Below are positions 8,092-17,639 of a stretch of 64,000 nt of DNA, one piece after another; within the stretch, counting starts at the first letter, position 1; the number at the start of each line of letters is the position of its first letter. Source of the DNA: Flavobacteriales bacterium (GTDB lineage: Bacteria > Bacteroidota > Bacteroidia > Flavobacteriales_F > PHOS-HE28). A program made the position numbers and the translations under genes. The notes under the pieces are model-generated. The model was not told the DNA's origin. It saw nothing but the letters and a program-made list of their open reading frames with translations, and searched no databases. The stretch is from assembly GCA_016718655.1 (NCBI GenBank), contig JADKCV010000014.1, forward strand, positions 62,001 to 126,000. The letters run 5' to 3'.

Positions 8092-9693
8092 CTACTTCGC
8101 CAGGCGGAAGAGCCGCACATCACCCTGCGCCCCGGAGGCTGCTTCCGTGTAGCCTTCAGCCAGCTGCTTGCGCACATCCATCGCGCAGCTGTCGTTCACG
8201 TCCTCGTGCAGTTTCCAGGTCACCACCGCATCCACCGCCACGCCACATGCCTCCGCGTATCCCCCCATCCGCACACACGGCCGCGAGCTCTCTGCGAAGG
8301 TGCCGATGGCCTTGTAGGGCAAGCGTTCCGGCACCCACTGCTCCGGGTTGAAGGGGGCCAGCGCCGTGAAATGGTCCAGCACCACCACGGTCGGTCCCTG
8401 CACCCCCATGTAATTGGGGAAGTTGCTGTGCATCCAGTTGCTGCCGTAGTTCAAGGGGAGTACCACCGTGTGCTGCTCCAGGTCCGCTGCGATGCTCAGG
8501 TAGGCCGCGGCCTCCTCACCCAGCGACCGTGCCGACAGGTAGTGTGCCCGCGTGTGTGCCAGATCCGCCAGTACCACCGCACCCACGGCCAGCAGCGACA
8601 CCCCACGCGGCATCGGCGCCACGGCCACCAGGATGCACACGAAGAACATGCTGAACAACTGCAGCCGGGGCGAGGCACTGCTGCCACCGGCCATCACATC
8701 GGGCAGGGTGAAGTAGGCCACCAGGCTCGCCAGCGCCAGCAAGGGCCATAGGTCCACCGCGGTGAAGCCCCGTCGCACCACCGCACGCACCCAAGCCCCC
8801 AGCGCCACCGCACCCGCCGCCAGTAGGGGTACCGCCGACCAGGTGCTGGCCCACAGCTCGCCCTCCGCACCCAGCCCGTTCCACGCGCGACCTTGCCACA
8901 GGTACTGCACCAGCGTGGCAAAGGGCAGGTACTGCGCAGGTCCCTCCACGGCTGCGCTTCGCACGAAGTACAGTAGGGTCAATGCACCCGGCAGGGCCAG
9001 GGCTCCGGTGATGCGCACGGCTGCGCCTTTCCATGCACTGTGGGCTGTTCCATCGGGTACCCAGCGGTACCAGAGCACCTGGCACACCACCGCTCCGGCG
9101 CCTACCAGAAAGGTGGTGAGGTGCGCGAAGTAGAGTAGGAGTAGGGCCAGCCCCAACGGCACTGCCCGCACCACACCGGACCGAAGACCACGGACGACCA
9201 AGGTGAGCACCACGAACAGCAGGGCAAGGCTCAGGCTGAAGTTCAGGAAACCCAGGCGCAGCGCGTAGTGCAGCAGGAAGGGCATCACCAGCAGCGCGGT
9301 CCAACTGCGCTGGGGCGCCACCGTGCGGATGAACCAACGGAACGCGAAGGCCAGGCCCACCACGGCCAGCGAGTACATCACGCGATCAACTGCCCATGCC
9401 GGTAGCAGCGCATGCAAGGGAACCATCAGCGCGTGGGCCAACCAATAGGGCACCGGCTCCGCGTGGATCCGGAAGAAGCCCGCCAGGAACGGATCACCGG
9501 CCAGGAGTTCCTTCAGGATGCGGGCGCTGTACAGGTGGCTGGGTCCGTCCAACGTAACGAACCAGCGCGTAGCATGCACCGGTACCACATGCAGCGCGGT
9601 GATCAGGGTGAAGAGCAGCGGCTCCAGCCGGGTCCACCAGCCATGGCCCATGGCGTGGGTACCAGCCCCCAAGGCCGATGCGCGCTCTTTCAT
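8092..9693 (-). CDS. Polytopic membrane protein, possible lipid-linked glycosyltransferase-like
   Basis: The 533-residue product has roughly a dozen hydrophobic segments (for example AFRWFIRTVAPQRSWTALLV, LNFSLSLALLFVVLTLVV, LVAVAPMPRGVSLLAVGAVV). After segment one it has an outward loop with FVTLDGPSHLYSARILKELL, resembling the DG/H loop of GT-C type glycosyltransferases and related unassigned membrane proteins of Bacteroidota. The last 150 residues look soluble and periplasmic. I do not recognise a named family, so glycosyltransferase is an inference from topology. The frame continues upstream, but the ATG at 9693 gives a sensible N terminus and has TATCTTTA 6 nt before it. The gene diverges from creD. 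Confidence 0.6.
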   Translation of the reverse strand: MKERASALGAGTHAMGHGWWTRLEPLLFTLITALHVVPVHATRWFVTLDGPSHLYSARILKELLAGDPFLAGFFRIHAEPVPYWLAHALMVPLHALLPAWAVDRVMYSLAVVGLAFAFRWFIRTVAPQRSWTALLVMPFLLHYALRLGFLNFSLSLALLFVVLTLVVRGLRSGVVRAVPLGLALLLLYFAHLTTFLVGAGAVVCQVLWYRWVPDGTAHSAWKGAAVRITGALALPGALTLLYFVRSAAVEGPAQYLPFATLVQYLWQGRAWNGLGAEGELWASTWSAVPLLAAGAVALGAWVRAVVRRGFTAVDLWPLLALASLVAYFTLPDVMAGGSSASPRLQLFSMFFVCILVAVAPMPRGVSLLAVGAVVLADLAHTRAHYLSARSLGEEAAAYLSIAADLEQHTVVLPLNYGSNWMHSNFPNYMGVQGPTVVVLDHFTALAPFNPEQWVPERLPYKAIGTFAESSRPCVRMGGYAEACGVAVDAVVTWKLHEDVNDSCAMDVRKQLAEGYTEAASGAQGDVRLFRLAK

Positions 9694-9847
9694 CGCTGGT
9701 AAAGATATCCGGGGGCCTTGCCTCCGCGTGGAGCGCCATGCACTCCGCATCCGCAGCATTCCCCAAAATATCCCAAGATCACACCATACCCATGCAGCCC
9801 GCGTTCGTCCCCTCGGCCGCACCACCAGGGCGGTCCCACCACCATCC

Positions 9848-11233
9848 ATGACCACCGACCAGCCGACCGACCCTCTCGCATCACCCAGCACACCACCCCC
9901 CAAACCCGGCCGCACCGCGTGGATCCGCACCTCGCTCACCTTCCGCGCCCTCGTCGTCGGTATCCTTGTGCTGCTGCTCCTCATTCCCCTCGCCATGGTG
10001 CGCGACCTCATCCGCGAGCGTGCCCAACGCAAGAGCGAGGCCGAGGCCGGGATCAGCGCCGATTGGGGCGGGGCGCAGACCATCACCGGACCCATCATCT
10101 CCGTGCCTTATGAGGTGCTGGTGCGCGTGCCCCTGAGCAACGGCGGCTACGAGACCCGGCCCGAGACCCGCCATGCCCACTTCCTGCCCGAGACGCTGAA
10201 CGCCAGCGCGGAGCTCGATCCCTTCACCAAGTACCGCGGCATCTACCAGGTGGCCGTCTACAGCAGCCGCACCACGCTTTCCGGCTCCTTCGCACCCCTC
10301 ACCGATCAACGCTTGCAAGTCACGGTGCCGCTCCAATGGGACCAGGCCAAGCTCGTTCTCGGTGTCAGCGACCTGCGCAGCATCAAGGAACAGATCACCA
10401 TGCGGGTCGGCCAGCGCACCGTCCAGTTCGAACCCGGCCTTCCCTCCACCGACGTGGTCGCCACCGGCCTCAGCGCCGCGTTCCCGTTGGATAGCACCGT
10501 CCTCGGGACGCCGCTGGACTTCGAAGCGATGCTCACCATCAACGGCAGCGGCAACTACAGCCTGGTGCCCGTGGGCAAGGTCACCCGAGCCACCTGCACC
10601 AGTTCCTGGCAGGACCCCAGCTACAACGGGGCCTTCCTGCCCGACCCGCCCGATAGCAATGCCACCCCCGTCAAGGGCCTGAACGCGCGATGGACGGTGC
10701 TCCACCTCAACCGGCCCTATCCGCAGGAGTTCACCAGCGACCAGCGCGATGCCATCGCCAGCAGTGCCTTCGGGGTGTGGTTGATGCAGCCGGTGGATGA
10801 GTACCACAAGAACGAACGCGCCAGCAAGTACGGCCTCATGCTCATCGTCCTGGTCTTCCTGGTCTTCTTCTTCGTGGAGGTGCTCCAGCGCCTACGCATC
10901 CATCCCATCCAGTACCTCCTCGTGGGCTTCGCGCTGTGCATCTTCTACACCCTGCTCATCGCCCTCAGCGAACACATCGGCTTCGGCACCGCCTACATCA
11001 CCTCGGCCGTCGCGGTCATCACCCTCGTGGTGCTCTACGCCCACAGCGTCTTCCAGGTCCGGCGCGCCTCCCAGCTGCTCGGCCTCATCATGCTCCTGGT
11101 CTTCGGCTTCATGTTCGCCCTCATCCACCAGCAGGACTATGCCCTGCTCTTCGGCAGCATCGGCCTCTTCATCACCCTGGCCCTGGTCATGTGGGTCAGC
11201 CGCCGCATCGACTGCAGGATGATTCGTTCATAA
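9848..11233 (+). CDS. creD: Inner membrane protein CreD
   Basis: The 461-residue protein shows the CreD architecture. There is one N-terminal membrane segment (ALVVGILVLLLLIPLAMVRD, about residues 35-54) followed by RERAQRKSEAEAGISADWGG with QTITGPIISVPYE, the hallmark of the family. A large periplasmic domain follows, then a C-terminal bundle of about five membrane segments starting at KYGLMLIVLVFLVFFFVEVL. In gamma-proteobacteria CreD is under CreBC control and affects envelope stress and beta-lactam response; its biochemical role is unknown, and no creBC genes are seen here. I chose MTTDQPTD at 9848 because upstream sequence is Pro/Arg-rich non-coding. A terminator follows directly. Confidence 0.88.
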   Translation: MTTDQPTDPLASPSTPPPKPGRTAWIRTSLTFRALVVGILVLLLLIPLAMVRDLIRERAQRKSEAEAGISADWGGAQTITGPIISVPYEVLVRVPLSNGGYETRPETRHAHFLPETLNASAELDPFTKYRGIYQVAVYSSRTTLSGSFAPLTDQRLQVTVPLQWDQAKLVLGVSDLRSIKEQITMRVGQRTVQFEPGLPSTDVVATGLSAAFPLDSTVLGTPLDFEAMLTINGSGNYSLVPVGKVTRATCTSSWQDPSYNGAFLPDPPDSNATPVKGLNARWTVLHLNRPYPQEFTSDQRDAIASSAFGVWLMQPVDEYHKNERASKYGLMLIVLVFLVFFFVEVLQRLRIHPIQYLLVGFALCIFYTLLIALSEHIGFGTAYITSAVAVITLVVLYAHSVFQVRRASQLLGLIMLLVFGFMFALIHQQDYALLFGSIGLFITLALVMWVSRRIDCRMIRS

Positions 11234-11234
11234 T

Positions 11235-11266
11235 GAAAGGGCCGCTCCGCAAGGGGCGGCTCTTTT
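11235..11266 (+). terminator. Intrinsic terminator of creD
   Basis: A GC-rich stem (GGGCCGCTCC with GGGGCGGCTC, wobble pairs included) with a GCAA loop is followed by TTTTT, starting 2 bp after the creD stop. Confidence 0.8.
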
Positions 11267-11429
11267 TGTTCGCAGCTGCGCAACAACACTCCCCACACGC
11301 TGGGGAACAGGCGCCCCGCAGACCCGATGCGTGGAGGCATGCCAAGTTGCGCCACGCCTTGTCCGGTGCGGCTTGCACGCGCTTGCTGTTCGCTGGCACA
11401 GCGCTTGGCACTGCATGGAAAACACCCGC

Positions 11430-12311
11430 ATGGCTAGAAGAAGAAGTCCGCTACACCCGCAAAGAAGCGTATGGCTACACCCGCGAAGAAGGGTAGGCAC
11501 CTTCGGCTGCGAAGAAGAGCACCACTGCTGCTAAGGCTGCGCCAACCAAGAAGACGTCGGCCAACACGAAAGCGCGCTGCCACGAAGAAGACCACCACAC
11601 CGAAAAAGTCCGCATCCGCCAAGAGCGCAGTTGAAAAAGAAGTCCAGCGGTTTGACTAAGCCCGCTACCAAGAAGAGCGCCGCCAAGAAGAGCAGCCCCG
11701 CGAAGAAGGCCCCGCCAAACGGGCGCCCGCCAGCACCCCGAAGTCGACACCGCCCCCGAAGAAGCAAGCACCGGTGAAGGAGCCGATGTCCACCAAACGC
11801 GCCGCCAGCACCTCCACCCCGGCGAAGAAGGTCCGTAAGACCACCGATCGCACCCCTTCGAAGAGCGAACCCAAGCAGACGCCGAAGGCCGCACCGGAGC
11901 GTCCGTCGCAGAAGGCCACGAAGTCCGTGCGCAAGGCCGACCCAGCACCTGAGGCCGCCAAGCCAGACAACACTTCCCAGACTTCAGACCACAAGCCCGA
12001 CTCCATCCTGCGGGTGCCCCCTGGAGACCGGACCGCAGAATGGGCCGGAGTTCCCCACGGCCACCGACCAGCCGCAGTTCGAGCTTCCTCTCCATGAGAA
12101 GGGAAAGAGTTTCGTGCCCAAGCGCGCGCCACATCCGAACGAGCTGCACCGTGGTCAGACTGCGACATCCGGGCCCTCGCATGATCGACCCGGTTCACAG
12201 CCGGAACGCGTCAAGCACCAGTACCCGAACAGCAATACCCCTAACGCAGGCAGCGCACGCAGCGCTCAATACAAGGGGAAACGACGCGACCAAGGGAAGA
12301 AGGAGCAATAG
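11430..12311 (+). pseudogene. Histone H1-like Lys/Ala/Pro-rich protein gene, broken by several frameshifts
   Basis: No single frame spans this locus, but joined frames give one low-complexity basic protein. The pieces are KKSATPAKKRMATPAKK, APSAAKKSTTAAKAAPTKK, ATKKTTTPKKSASAKSA, TKPATKKSAAKKSSPAKK, and MSTKRAASTSTPAKKVRK from 11798. A non-repetitive tail in a third frame reads FPTATDQPQFELPLHEKGK then SFVPKRAPHPNELHRG and ends at TAG 12309-12311. At least five frame changes are needed. The repeated SxAKK units resemble bacterial histone H1-like nucleoid proteins. The tail is coding-like, so the gene was functional recently or is mis-assembled in low-complexity sequence. About 160 bp between the creD terminator and 11430 hold nothing I recognise. 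Confidence 0.6.
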
Positions 12312-12538
12312 GGCAGGTGTCCAAGCAACAACGCTGGGGTCGCCGAGGCCGTGGAAGCGCCATATGGGCGCTACGCACCGCTGCATTGCCGCCCTTGGCT
12401 CCACCTTGCCCGCTGCACAGCTGCGCTTCGGCATGGCCCCTAGCAACTTCGGCGGCACGGTCGCCGCTTTCAGGGAACCCTTCGCGCTCGGCTGGGTGGC
12501 AATGGCCCTGGGCGATATCCGCTTTGCAGGTGCGATCC
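12312..12538. other. Intergenic stretch without recognised content
   Basis: Between the H1-like gene and the repeat array I see no plausible coding frame, promoter or structured element. Open frames here are continuations of shadows with biased Arg/Pro/Ser composition. Confidence 0.4.
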
Positions 12539-13168
12539 GCATTTCCTCCGCGCCCTCCGCGCCACCCCCGCATTCCCCAAAGCGCCACCTGCACCGTTGC
12601 GGGCCAACTCGACAGTCCCTCCCGCCAGTCAGCCGTATGGCACTTCCTCCGCGTTCTCCGCGCTACCCCCCGCATTCCCCTTAGCGTCACTGCGCCGTTG
12701 CGGCCAATTCAACATTCCCATAGCACCGGTCTGCAGCCAAGCAGCCCAACCAGCAAACCTGCATTTCCTCCGCGTCCTCCGCGCCCTCCGCGGTTCCCCC
12801 GCCTTTCCCTTCGCGCCACTGCGCCTTAGCGGCCAATTCAACATTCCCATAGCACCAGTCTGCCGTCAGGCGGTGCCTCTACGCTGCTCCGCATATCCTC
12901 CGCGTTCTCCGCGCTAACCCCCGCATTCCCCTTCGCGTCACTGCGCCGTTGCGGCCAATGCAACATTCCCATAGTACCGGTCTGCCGCCAAGCCGCCCAA
13001 CCAGCAAACCTGCATTTCCTCCGCGTGCTCCGCGCCCTCCGCGCTACCCCCGCATTCCCCTTGGCGTCACCGCGCCGTTGCGGCCAACTCGACATTCCCT
13101 CCTCGCCAGTCCGCTTTAAGGCATTTCCTCCGCGTTCTCCGCGCCCTCCGCGGTAACCCCGCATTCAC
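12539..13168 (+). repeat. Tandem array of six CTCCGCG-type repeat units (locus A)
   Basis: Six units begin with GCATTTCCTCCGCG or a close variant at 12539, 12640, 12761, 12891, 13012 and 13121, so spacing is 101-130 bp. A full unit runs: GCATTTCCTCCGCG, one or two further CTCCGCG heptamers, then CCCCGCATTCCCCTT, GCGTCACTGCGCCGTTGCGG, CCAATTCAACATTCCCATAG, and CACCGGTCTGCCGTCAAGC. Units differ by substitutions and by presence of the middle CTCCGCG copy. No gene frame is convincing. The same family recurs at 18031-18336. Comparable CTCYGCG-containing intergenic repeats are known to generate spurious proteins in many genomes. The array ends 215 bp before the next gene. Confidence 0.85.
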
Positions 13169-13383
13169 TAAAGTGGTACCAGGCCACTATCTTCCGTCAG
13201 GCAGGCTACGCGGTATCATGGCGGACCCACAGTCACGTGTCGGATACCTCCCCGACGGGCAGAGAAGGCCCCGCGAACATGACCAGTTGTGAAGAAAAGC
13301 GACCAGTTATGAATTGCATCCATACTAGGGTCCACCCATTCATGGATGGAACATAACTTCGGTCATTACCAACTTCCTATGCC

Positions 13384-14933
13384 ATGGTCAGACTCCTTCC
13401 TGCGATCGCCCTAACGCTCGGAACAGGGTGGGCCGTTGCCCAGAACACGCCTGCCGTTGAATGGCAGCGCAACCTCGGCGGTTCGTCGGATGAGTTCGGC
13501 GTTTCCATTGAGCAGACCAGCGACGGAGGTTATATCGTGTGCGGTACGACCCGCTCAAATAATGGTGATGTCGTCGGCAACCATGGAAATGAGGATATAT
13601 GGGTGGTGAAGCTCAACGCATCAGGAAGCACTGAGTGGCAGCGCTGCCTAGGTGGAACCCAACCGGATAACGGAATACGGGCTCTTGAGCTGCCGGGTGA
13701 GGGGTACCTCGTGTTGGGCAATGTCCGCTCGAACGACGGAGATGTAAGTGGTAACCATGGCATGATCGACTTCTGGTTGGCCAAACTCGCCGCTGATGGG
13801 ACCCTTCTTTCGCAGCGCTGCTATGGCGGGACGCTCAACGATGCGTCTGGTGGTATCGAGCCGACACCGGATGGCGGGTTCATCCTCGTGGGTGGATCCC
13901 GCTCCGTTGATGGCGACCTCACCGCGAACGCTGGCTCCACGGACTATTGGGTACTCAAGATCGATGCCGACTTCGACATCCAATGGCAGCGCTCATACGG
14001 TGGCAGCAGCGCGGAATCGGCCGTTGCGGTGGCACTCACATCTGATGGTGGATACATGATCAACGGCAGCTCAAGCTCCGATGATGGCGATGTATCAGGA
14101 GCCTTCGGTTTGGAGGATTTCTGGGTGGTGAAGCTGGACGAACTGGGCAACATTCAATGGCAGCGACCTTGTGGAGGCAGTGATCTCGACCTCGGCAGCA
14201 CCATCACGGAACTGAGCGACGGCAGCTTCATGGCGGGGGCCTGACATACTCGCAAAATGGTGATGTCGGCGCCCCCTTGGGCTCGGCCGATGTCTGGAGC
14301 ATCAGATTATCCGCGCTGGGTCAACCAGTGGATGAGCGAACATACGGAGGCTCCGATACCGATTCGGGCACCGACATGATCACCGCGTCGGATGGGGCTT
14401 TGGTATACACCGGCACTTCCAGCTCTTCCGATGGTGATCTGACCAGTAACCAAGGGGGCACGGATGCCTGGCTATTCCGCATCGACAACACCGGGGACAT
14501 CGAGTGGAGCACCACCCTGGGCGGTAGCGCATCGGATGCGTTCCTTGCCTTCAAGGCTACTGATGATCTCGGGTACATTGCTGTTGGGCAAAGCAGTTCC
14601 AGCGATGGGGACCTACCTGGTAACAACGGTGGCGGGGACGTATGGGTCGTGAAGTTCGGGCCTGATCCCGTTGGTGTTCGCGAAGCTTCGAATTCCGTTC
14701 GCCCGCACCTGCACCCGAACCCCTGTATGGATCGGCTTCGGGTTTCTTCAACATGTCCACCGGGTGGACCAACGCGTTGGAGGATCATGGATGGACAAGG
14801 CCGCATGACCATGGAGGGCAGCCTGAGCGGTCCAGCCACGGATATTGATGTTTCACCGCTGAGCTCTGGAAGGTACTCCCTGTTGGTGCTATGCGCATAT
14901 GGAATGACGTCCGCTCCCTTCGTGAAGCAATGA
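13384..14933 (+). CDS. T9SS-exported repeat protein (WQRxxGG repeats), one frameshift
   Basis: The gene encodes about 516 residues: a signal peptide (MVRLLPAIALTLGTGWAVAQ), then about seven repeats of ~55 residues. Each repeat has the pattern W(Q/S)xxxGG...DGGYIVxGxxxSxDGDVxxNxGxxDxWVVKLxxxG. A C-terminal type A sorting domain follows (PHLHPNPCMDRLRV to the end). Such repeats are typical of secreted Bacteroidota surface proteins with a propeller-like fold. The frame breaks at about 14238 in a run of five G; adding one G restores MAGGLTYSQNGDVGAPLG and joins the two halves. It is transcribed away from the repeat array. The following 370 bp (14934-15302) contain no gene that I can support. Confidence 0.82.
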
Positions 14934-15302
14934 GGACCGTAGCGCCCGGCTCCTGTTTCAGCTCCAGTAGGGCGCCGTGTTGTACCTCGAACGGATGATA
15001 TGCTTGGCGATGCGCGATCCGGACCAGGCCTGACGAGGAGCCGATACTGGAATAAGTTCGCCGACTGAGGAAGAACGAAGTATGGATCAAGAAGGAATGT
15101 GCGCCAGAAGGGTCGACACCACTTGTGGATGCCGTCGGTGAGAGGTGCTGTCAGGTACCAAGTGGACCAGTTATGCTGCACAGCTTACCAGATGTGCGAT
15201 CACATTGACCATCGGTGCGATCGGTGTAGGTCCCCGCGCTCCACGGGGGTAGTTATGTGAAGCTGTTCTCGCCGCGAACCACTCGGCTGCTACGGCTTTG
15301 GC

Positions 15303-16923
15303 ATGCGACCACTGATCACCCTGATTTCAATCTGCTGGGCATTCCTTGCCCTGGCACAGTCCAACTGGAGCGCCCTGTTCCGCGCGGACCCGGAACTTAG
15401 CGATGGCTACTTCATCCTTGACCACGCCAAGACAACGGATAAGGGGATACACCAAGTGAAGATCGAGATATTGGCCACAGAGATCCTCCCTAACGGTACC
15501 GAACGAACGTCAGTGATCGAAGAATTGAGCCTGGGCGAGGACTTTTATGTCCGCGCCGACCATTCGCGCTGGAATGAACTCCGCGAACAGTATCGTATCC
15601 ACTATCGGGCTTATGGCCTCAATACGTTAGGCGACATCGTCACCGATGTCCAGTCCCTCTGCGACGGATGTACTCCCTGGCCAGAGGTCTGTCGAGAGAC
15701 CTGTGAATCCAACCTCTATGCGTACTCCGTCGTCGCCTATTCCAATGGGGCACAGGCCGTCCTCGAGTTGCACGAAGCCGTTGTCAATGGGGATTATGCA
15801 CGACTCTATGTGAAAGCTTCGGACTGGCAGGATTTTCAGGATATGTTCGATCCTTGGGAGCATTTTGGGATCGGAGGTGGCACGTGGTCCCAGATCCTCC
15901 TCTTGGTCAGCAAGGCGTCGAACCCTACGCTTCACAAGTCATGCGCTTACAATACCCCGACCAGGTTCCTCCTCCCGGTGCGCGCAATTACATGGGATAC
16001 CTCCTAGGGCCGGTCACTGAGAATGTGTTTGCGATCAAGAAAGGAAAAGGTCCTTGGCAGGATTTCTTCGCCTATACCGAGGTCATGGCCGCCCAAGCGG
16101 TTTGTAACGGTCAAGGAGCAGGTCACCTGCGCACCGTGTACAACGCGGACGATCTCGTTCAGAACGCTTTGGCCAACTATGGCTTGCCACCACTTGCTTG
16201 CGCAGGTATGATGATGTCGGGTGGAGGACTGTCCTGGGGTTCCGGCTACAACGATTGGTGCACCGAGTACCACATCGAGGAGCAGACCTGGGGCGACCCG
16301 CCGAACTACCTCACCGATGTCACCATCTCGGTCGTAGGCTGCGTCAATGTCACCTTCGGCTTCAACCCGTATGAGATCTGGCATCCGACCCTGGCTTCAG
16401 GCAGCGGCCCCAATGGGGAGTATACCCTCGCCGATGTGGCCAACATCGTAGTGGGTCATTGGACCGGCAACGCACGCACCGAGGTCATCAGCGTACCGGT
16501 GAAGGGCGTCGGCGATCCCAAACTGTTGAAGGTCTCTCAAAGACCGAAGTACCGGGCGGCCTGTACGACTTCACCATCATCATGAACGATGGTCGTATCC
16601 TTACGCGCTTCATCGAGTTCGATGGACCAACGCTGCTCAATGCCGATTTCGCCGCGTTCACCCAGGTCAACATCTACCCCGTCCCGGTTCGCGATGAGCG
16701 TTTCGCGGTCGACCTCGATCTCGCAGTGCCGACTTCCGTAGCACTCACCATCGTCAATAACCAAGGCACCCCGTTCTACACCAGAACCTTGAATTTCGAA
16801 CGGTCGGGTTTGAACAAGCACGTGGTGGAGACCGGATACTCTTGGCCGAATGGGTTGTACCACGCCGTGTTGCAATATCCCGATGGATCCTCGGAGTCCA
16901 TCTCGTTCAACGTGGATCGGTGA
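15303..16923 (+). CDS. T9SS-exported protein of unknown function, two frameshifts
   Basis: Three frames join to a secreted protein of about 540 residues. It starts with a signal peptide (MRPLITLISICWAFLALAQS). The middle part includes VRADHSRWNELREQYRIHY, CDGCTPWPEVCRETCESN and FGFNPYEIWHPTLASGSGPN, with several Cys suggestive of disulfides. It ends in a type A sorting domain (VNIYPVPVRDERFAVDLDL to SESISFNVDR). The first break lies near 15892 in CCC; adding C gives WSPDPPLGQQGVEPYASQ. The second lies near 16532 in GG; adding G gives LLKGLSKTEVPGGLYDF. I do not recognise the central domain. A 23-bp perfect hairpin follows the stop by 6 bp. Confidence 0.75.
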
Positions 16924-17405
16924 TGCGTACCGTAGTATGCGAAAGCCCCGTTCAAGCAACGGGGCTTTCGCATACTACGGCATCGCCAGCGCTGGTGTCC
17001 GAATGCGGAGAGCAGCTCTTTCCACCTGCGGCGCGCAACAACAACATTTTCACCTGTGGTCAAACGTACGCGGTGCCCTCCAGTGCGGATCAGCTCCGCT
17101 ACGAACGTCAAGTTGATCGCATGACCATGGTGGCAGCGAAAGAAACGACCGGCCGGAAGCAGTCGATACAGGTCGCCGAGACGGCGGGACACCAGATGCC
17201 GCTTTCCATGCACCTGATGCACATGGGTGTAGCCGCCATCTGCTTCCAGCCGCACAAGGTGTGGAACAGGTAGGATGATGATCCCGTTCGTGCAGGGGAG
17301 TGCAACGGTGGCTGGTGTCCCCAGGTCCATTCCCCCCCGATCGAAGTGATCGTTCACTTGGTGCTCGGCGCCAACGCCGAGAGGGGCCGATTCACGCTCA
17401 TCCAT
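16776..17405 (-). CDS. LytTR-domain DNA-binding regulator, 3' end uncertain
   Basis: Residues about 40-135 form a LytTR domain: NGIIILPVPHLVRLEADGGY, THVHQVHGKRHLVSRRLGDL, GRFFRCHHGHAINLTFVAEL, GHRVRLTTGENVVVARRRWK. LytTR proteins bind direct repeats in promoters. No receiver domain is present in frame, so it is either a stand-alone regulator or a fragment. After ELLSAF the frame continues for about 75 residues through the 16930-16980 terminator hairpin and antisense into the neighbouring gene, which is implausible. One indel would give a stop TAG at 16975-16977, so the true end is probably there. A small upstream frame overlaps the start (ATGGATGA). Confidence 0.65.
   Translation of the reverse strand: MDERESAPLGVGAEHQVNDHFDRGGMDLGTPATVALPCTNGIIILPVPHLVRLEADGGYTHVHQVHGKRHLVSRRLGDLYRLLPAGRFFRCHHGHAINLTFVAELIRTGGHRVRLTTGENVVVARRRWKELLSAFGHQRWRCRSMRKPRCLNGAFAYYGTHHRSTLNEMDSEDPSGYCNTAWYNPFGQEYPVSTTCLFKPDRSKFKVLV
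16930..16980. terminator. Long perfect hairpin, probable bidirectional terminator
   Basis: A 23-bp perfect inverted repeat (5' arm 16930-16952, 3' arm 16958-16980; core AAAGCCCCGTT with AACGGGGCTTT) with loop CAAGC sits between the convergent T9SS cargo and LytTR genes. Confidence 0.75.
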
Positions 17406-17571
17406 GGTGAACAGGAATTAAGGACTTGGCTTTCCAAGCACCGTTCCACTCCAGGGCATACGTGTGCCGAGAAGCCGGAATGATGGAATGTACGCGCTCC
17501 AACATGGGCACCACAGGAGACCACAGAACATCAGTGTGTGTGTCACTAAAGCGTTCATCGGTGGCCATGAT
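17398..17571 (-). CDS. Small frame upstream of and overlapping the LytTR gene, possibly its N terminus
   Basis: A 57-residue frame (MATDERFSDTHTDVLWSP to IPVHHG) lies downstream of a good promoter and stops at TGA inside ATGGATGA, where the LytTR frame starts. It has no recognised domain. It may be a separate translationally coupled small protein, or the true N terminus of the LytTR protein split by one indel. The promoter placement favours this frame being the start of the transcription unit. Confidence 0.4.
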   Translation of the reverse strand: MMATDERFSDTHTDVLWSPVVPMLERVHSIIPASRHTYALEWNGAWKAKSLIPVHHG

Positions 17572-17603
17572 CCGGGTTTTCGAGTATGACGTGATGGGTT
17601 GAT

Positions 17604-17634
17604 CAAATATATACTTCGATCCACCAAAAACCAA
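17604..17634 (-). promoter_or_regulatory. Promoter of the LytTR unit
   Basis: TATATTTG (17604-17611, minus) is a perfect TAnnTTTG -7 box, with TTG about 20 bp upstream. The ATG at 17571 lies 32 nt downstream. Confidence 0.6.
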
Positions 17635-17639
17635 TTCCC

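Noticed and set aside
11394..11410. Sigma-54-type promoter TGGCAC-N5-TTGG before the H1-like gene
   Set aside because: One mismatch at the -12 element, no activator binding site or activator gene, and such a match is expected by chance in GC-rich DNA.
12539..13168. CRISPR array
   Set aside because: Repeat units are 101-130 bp, variable, and contain no short identical repeats separated by unique spacers; no cas genes are nearby.
14934..15302. Minus-strand frames of up to 286 residues overlapping the T9SS gene end and the gap
   Set aside because: Antisense to a coding region, Pro/Ser/Arg-biased, no start context or family resemblance.
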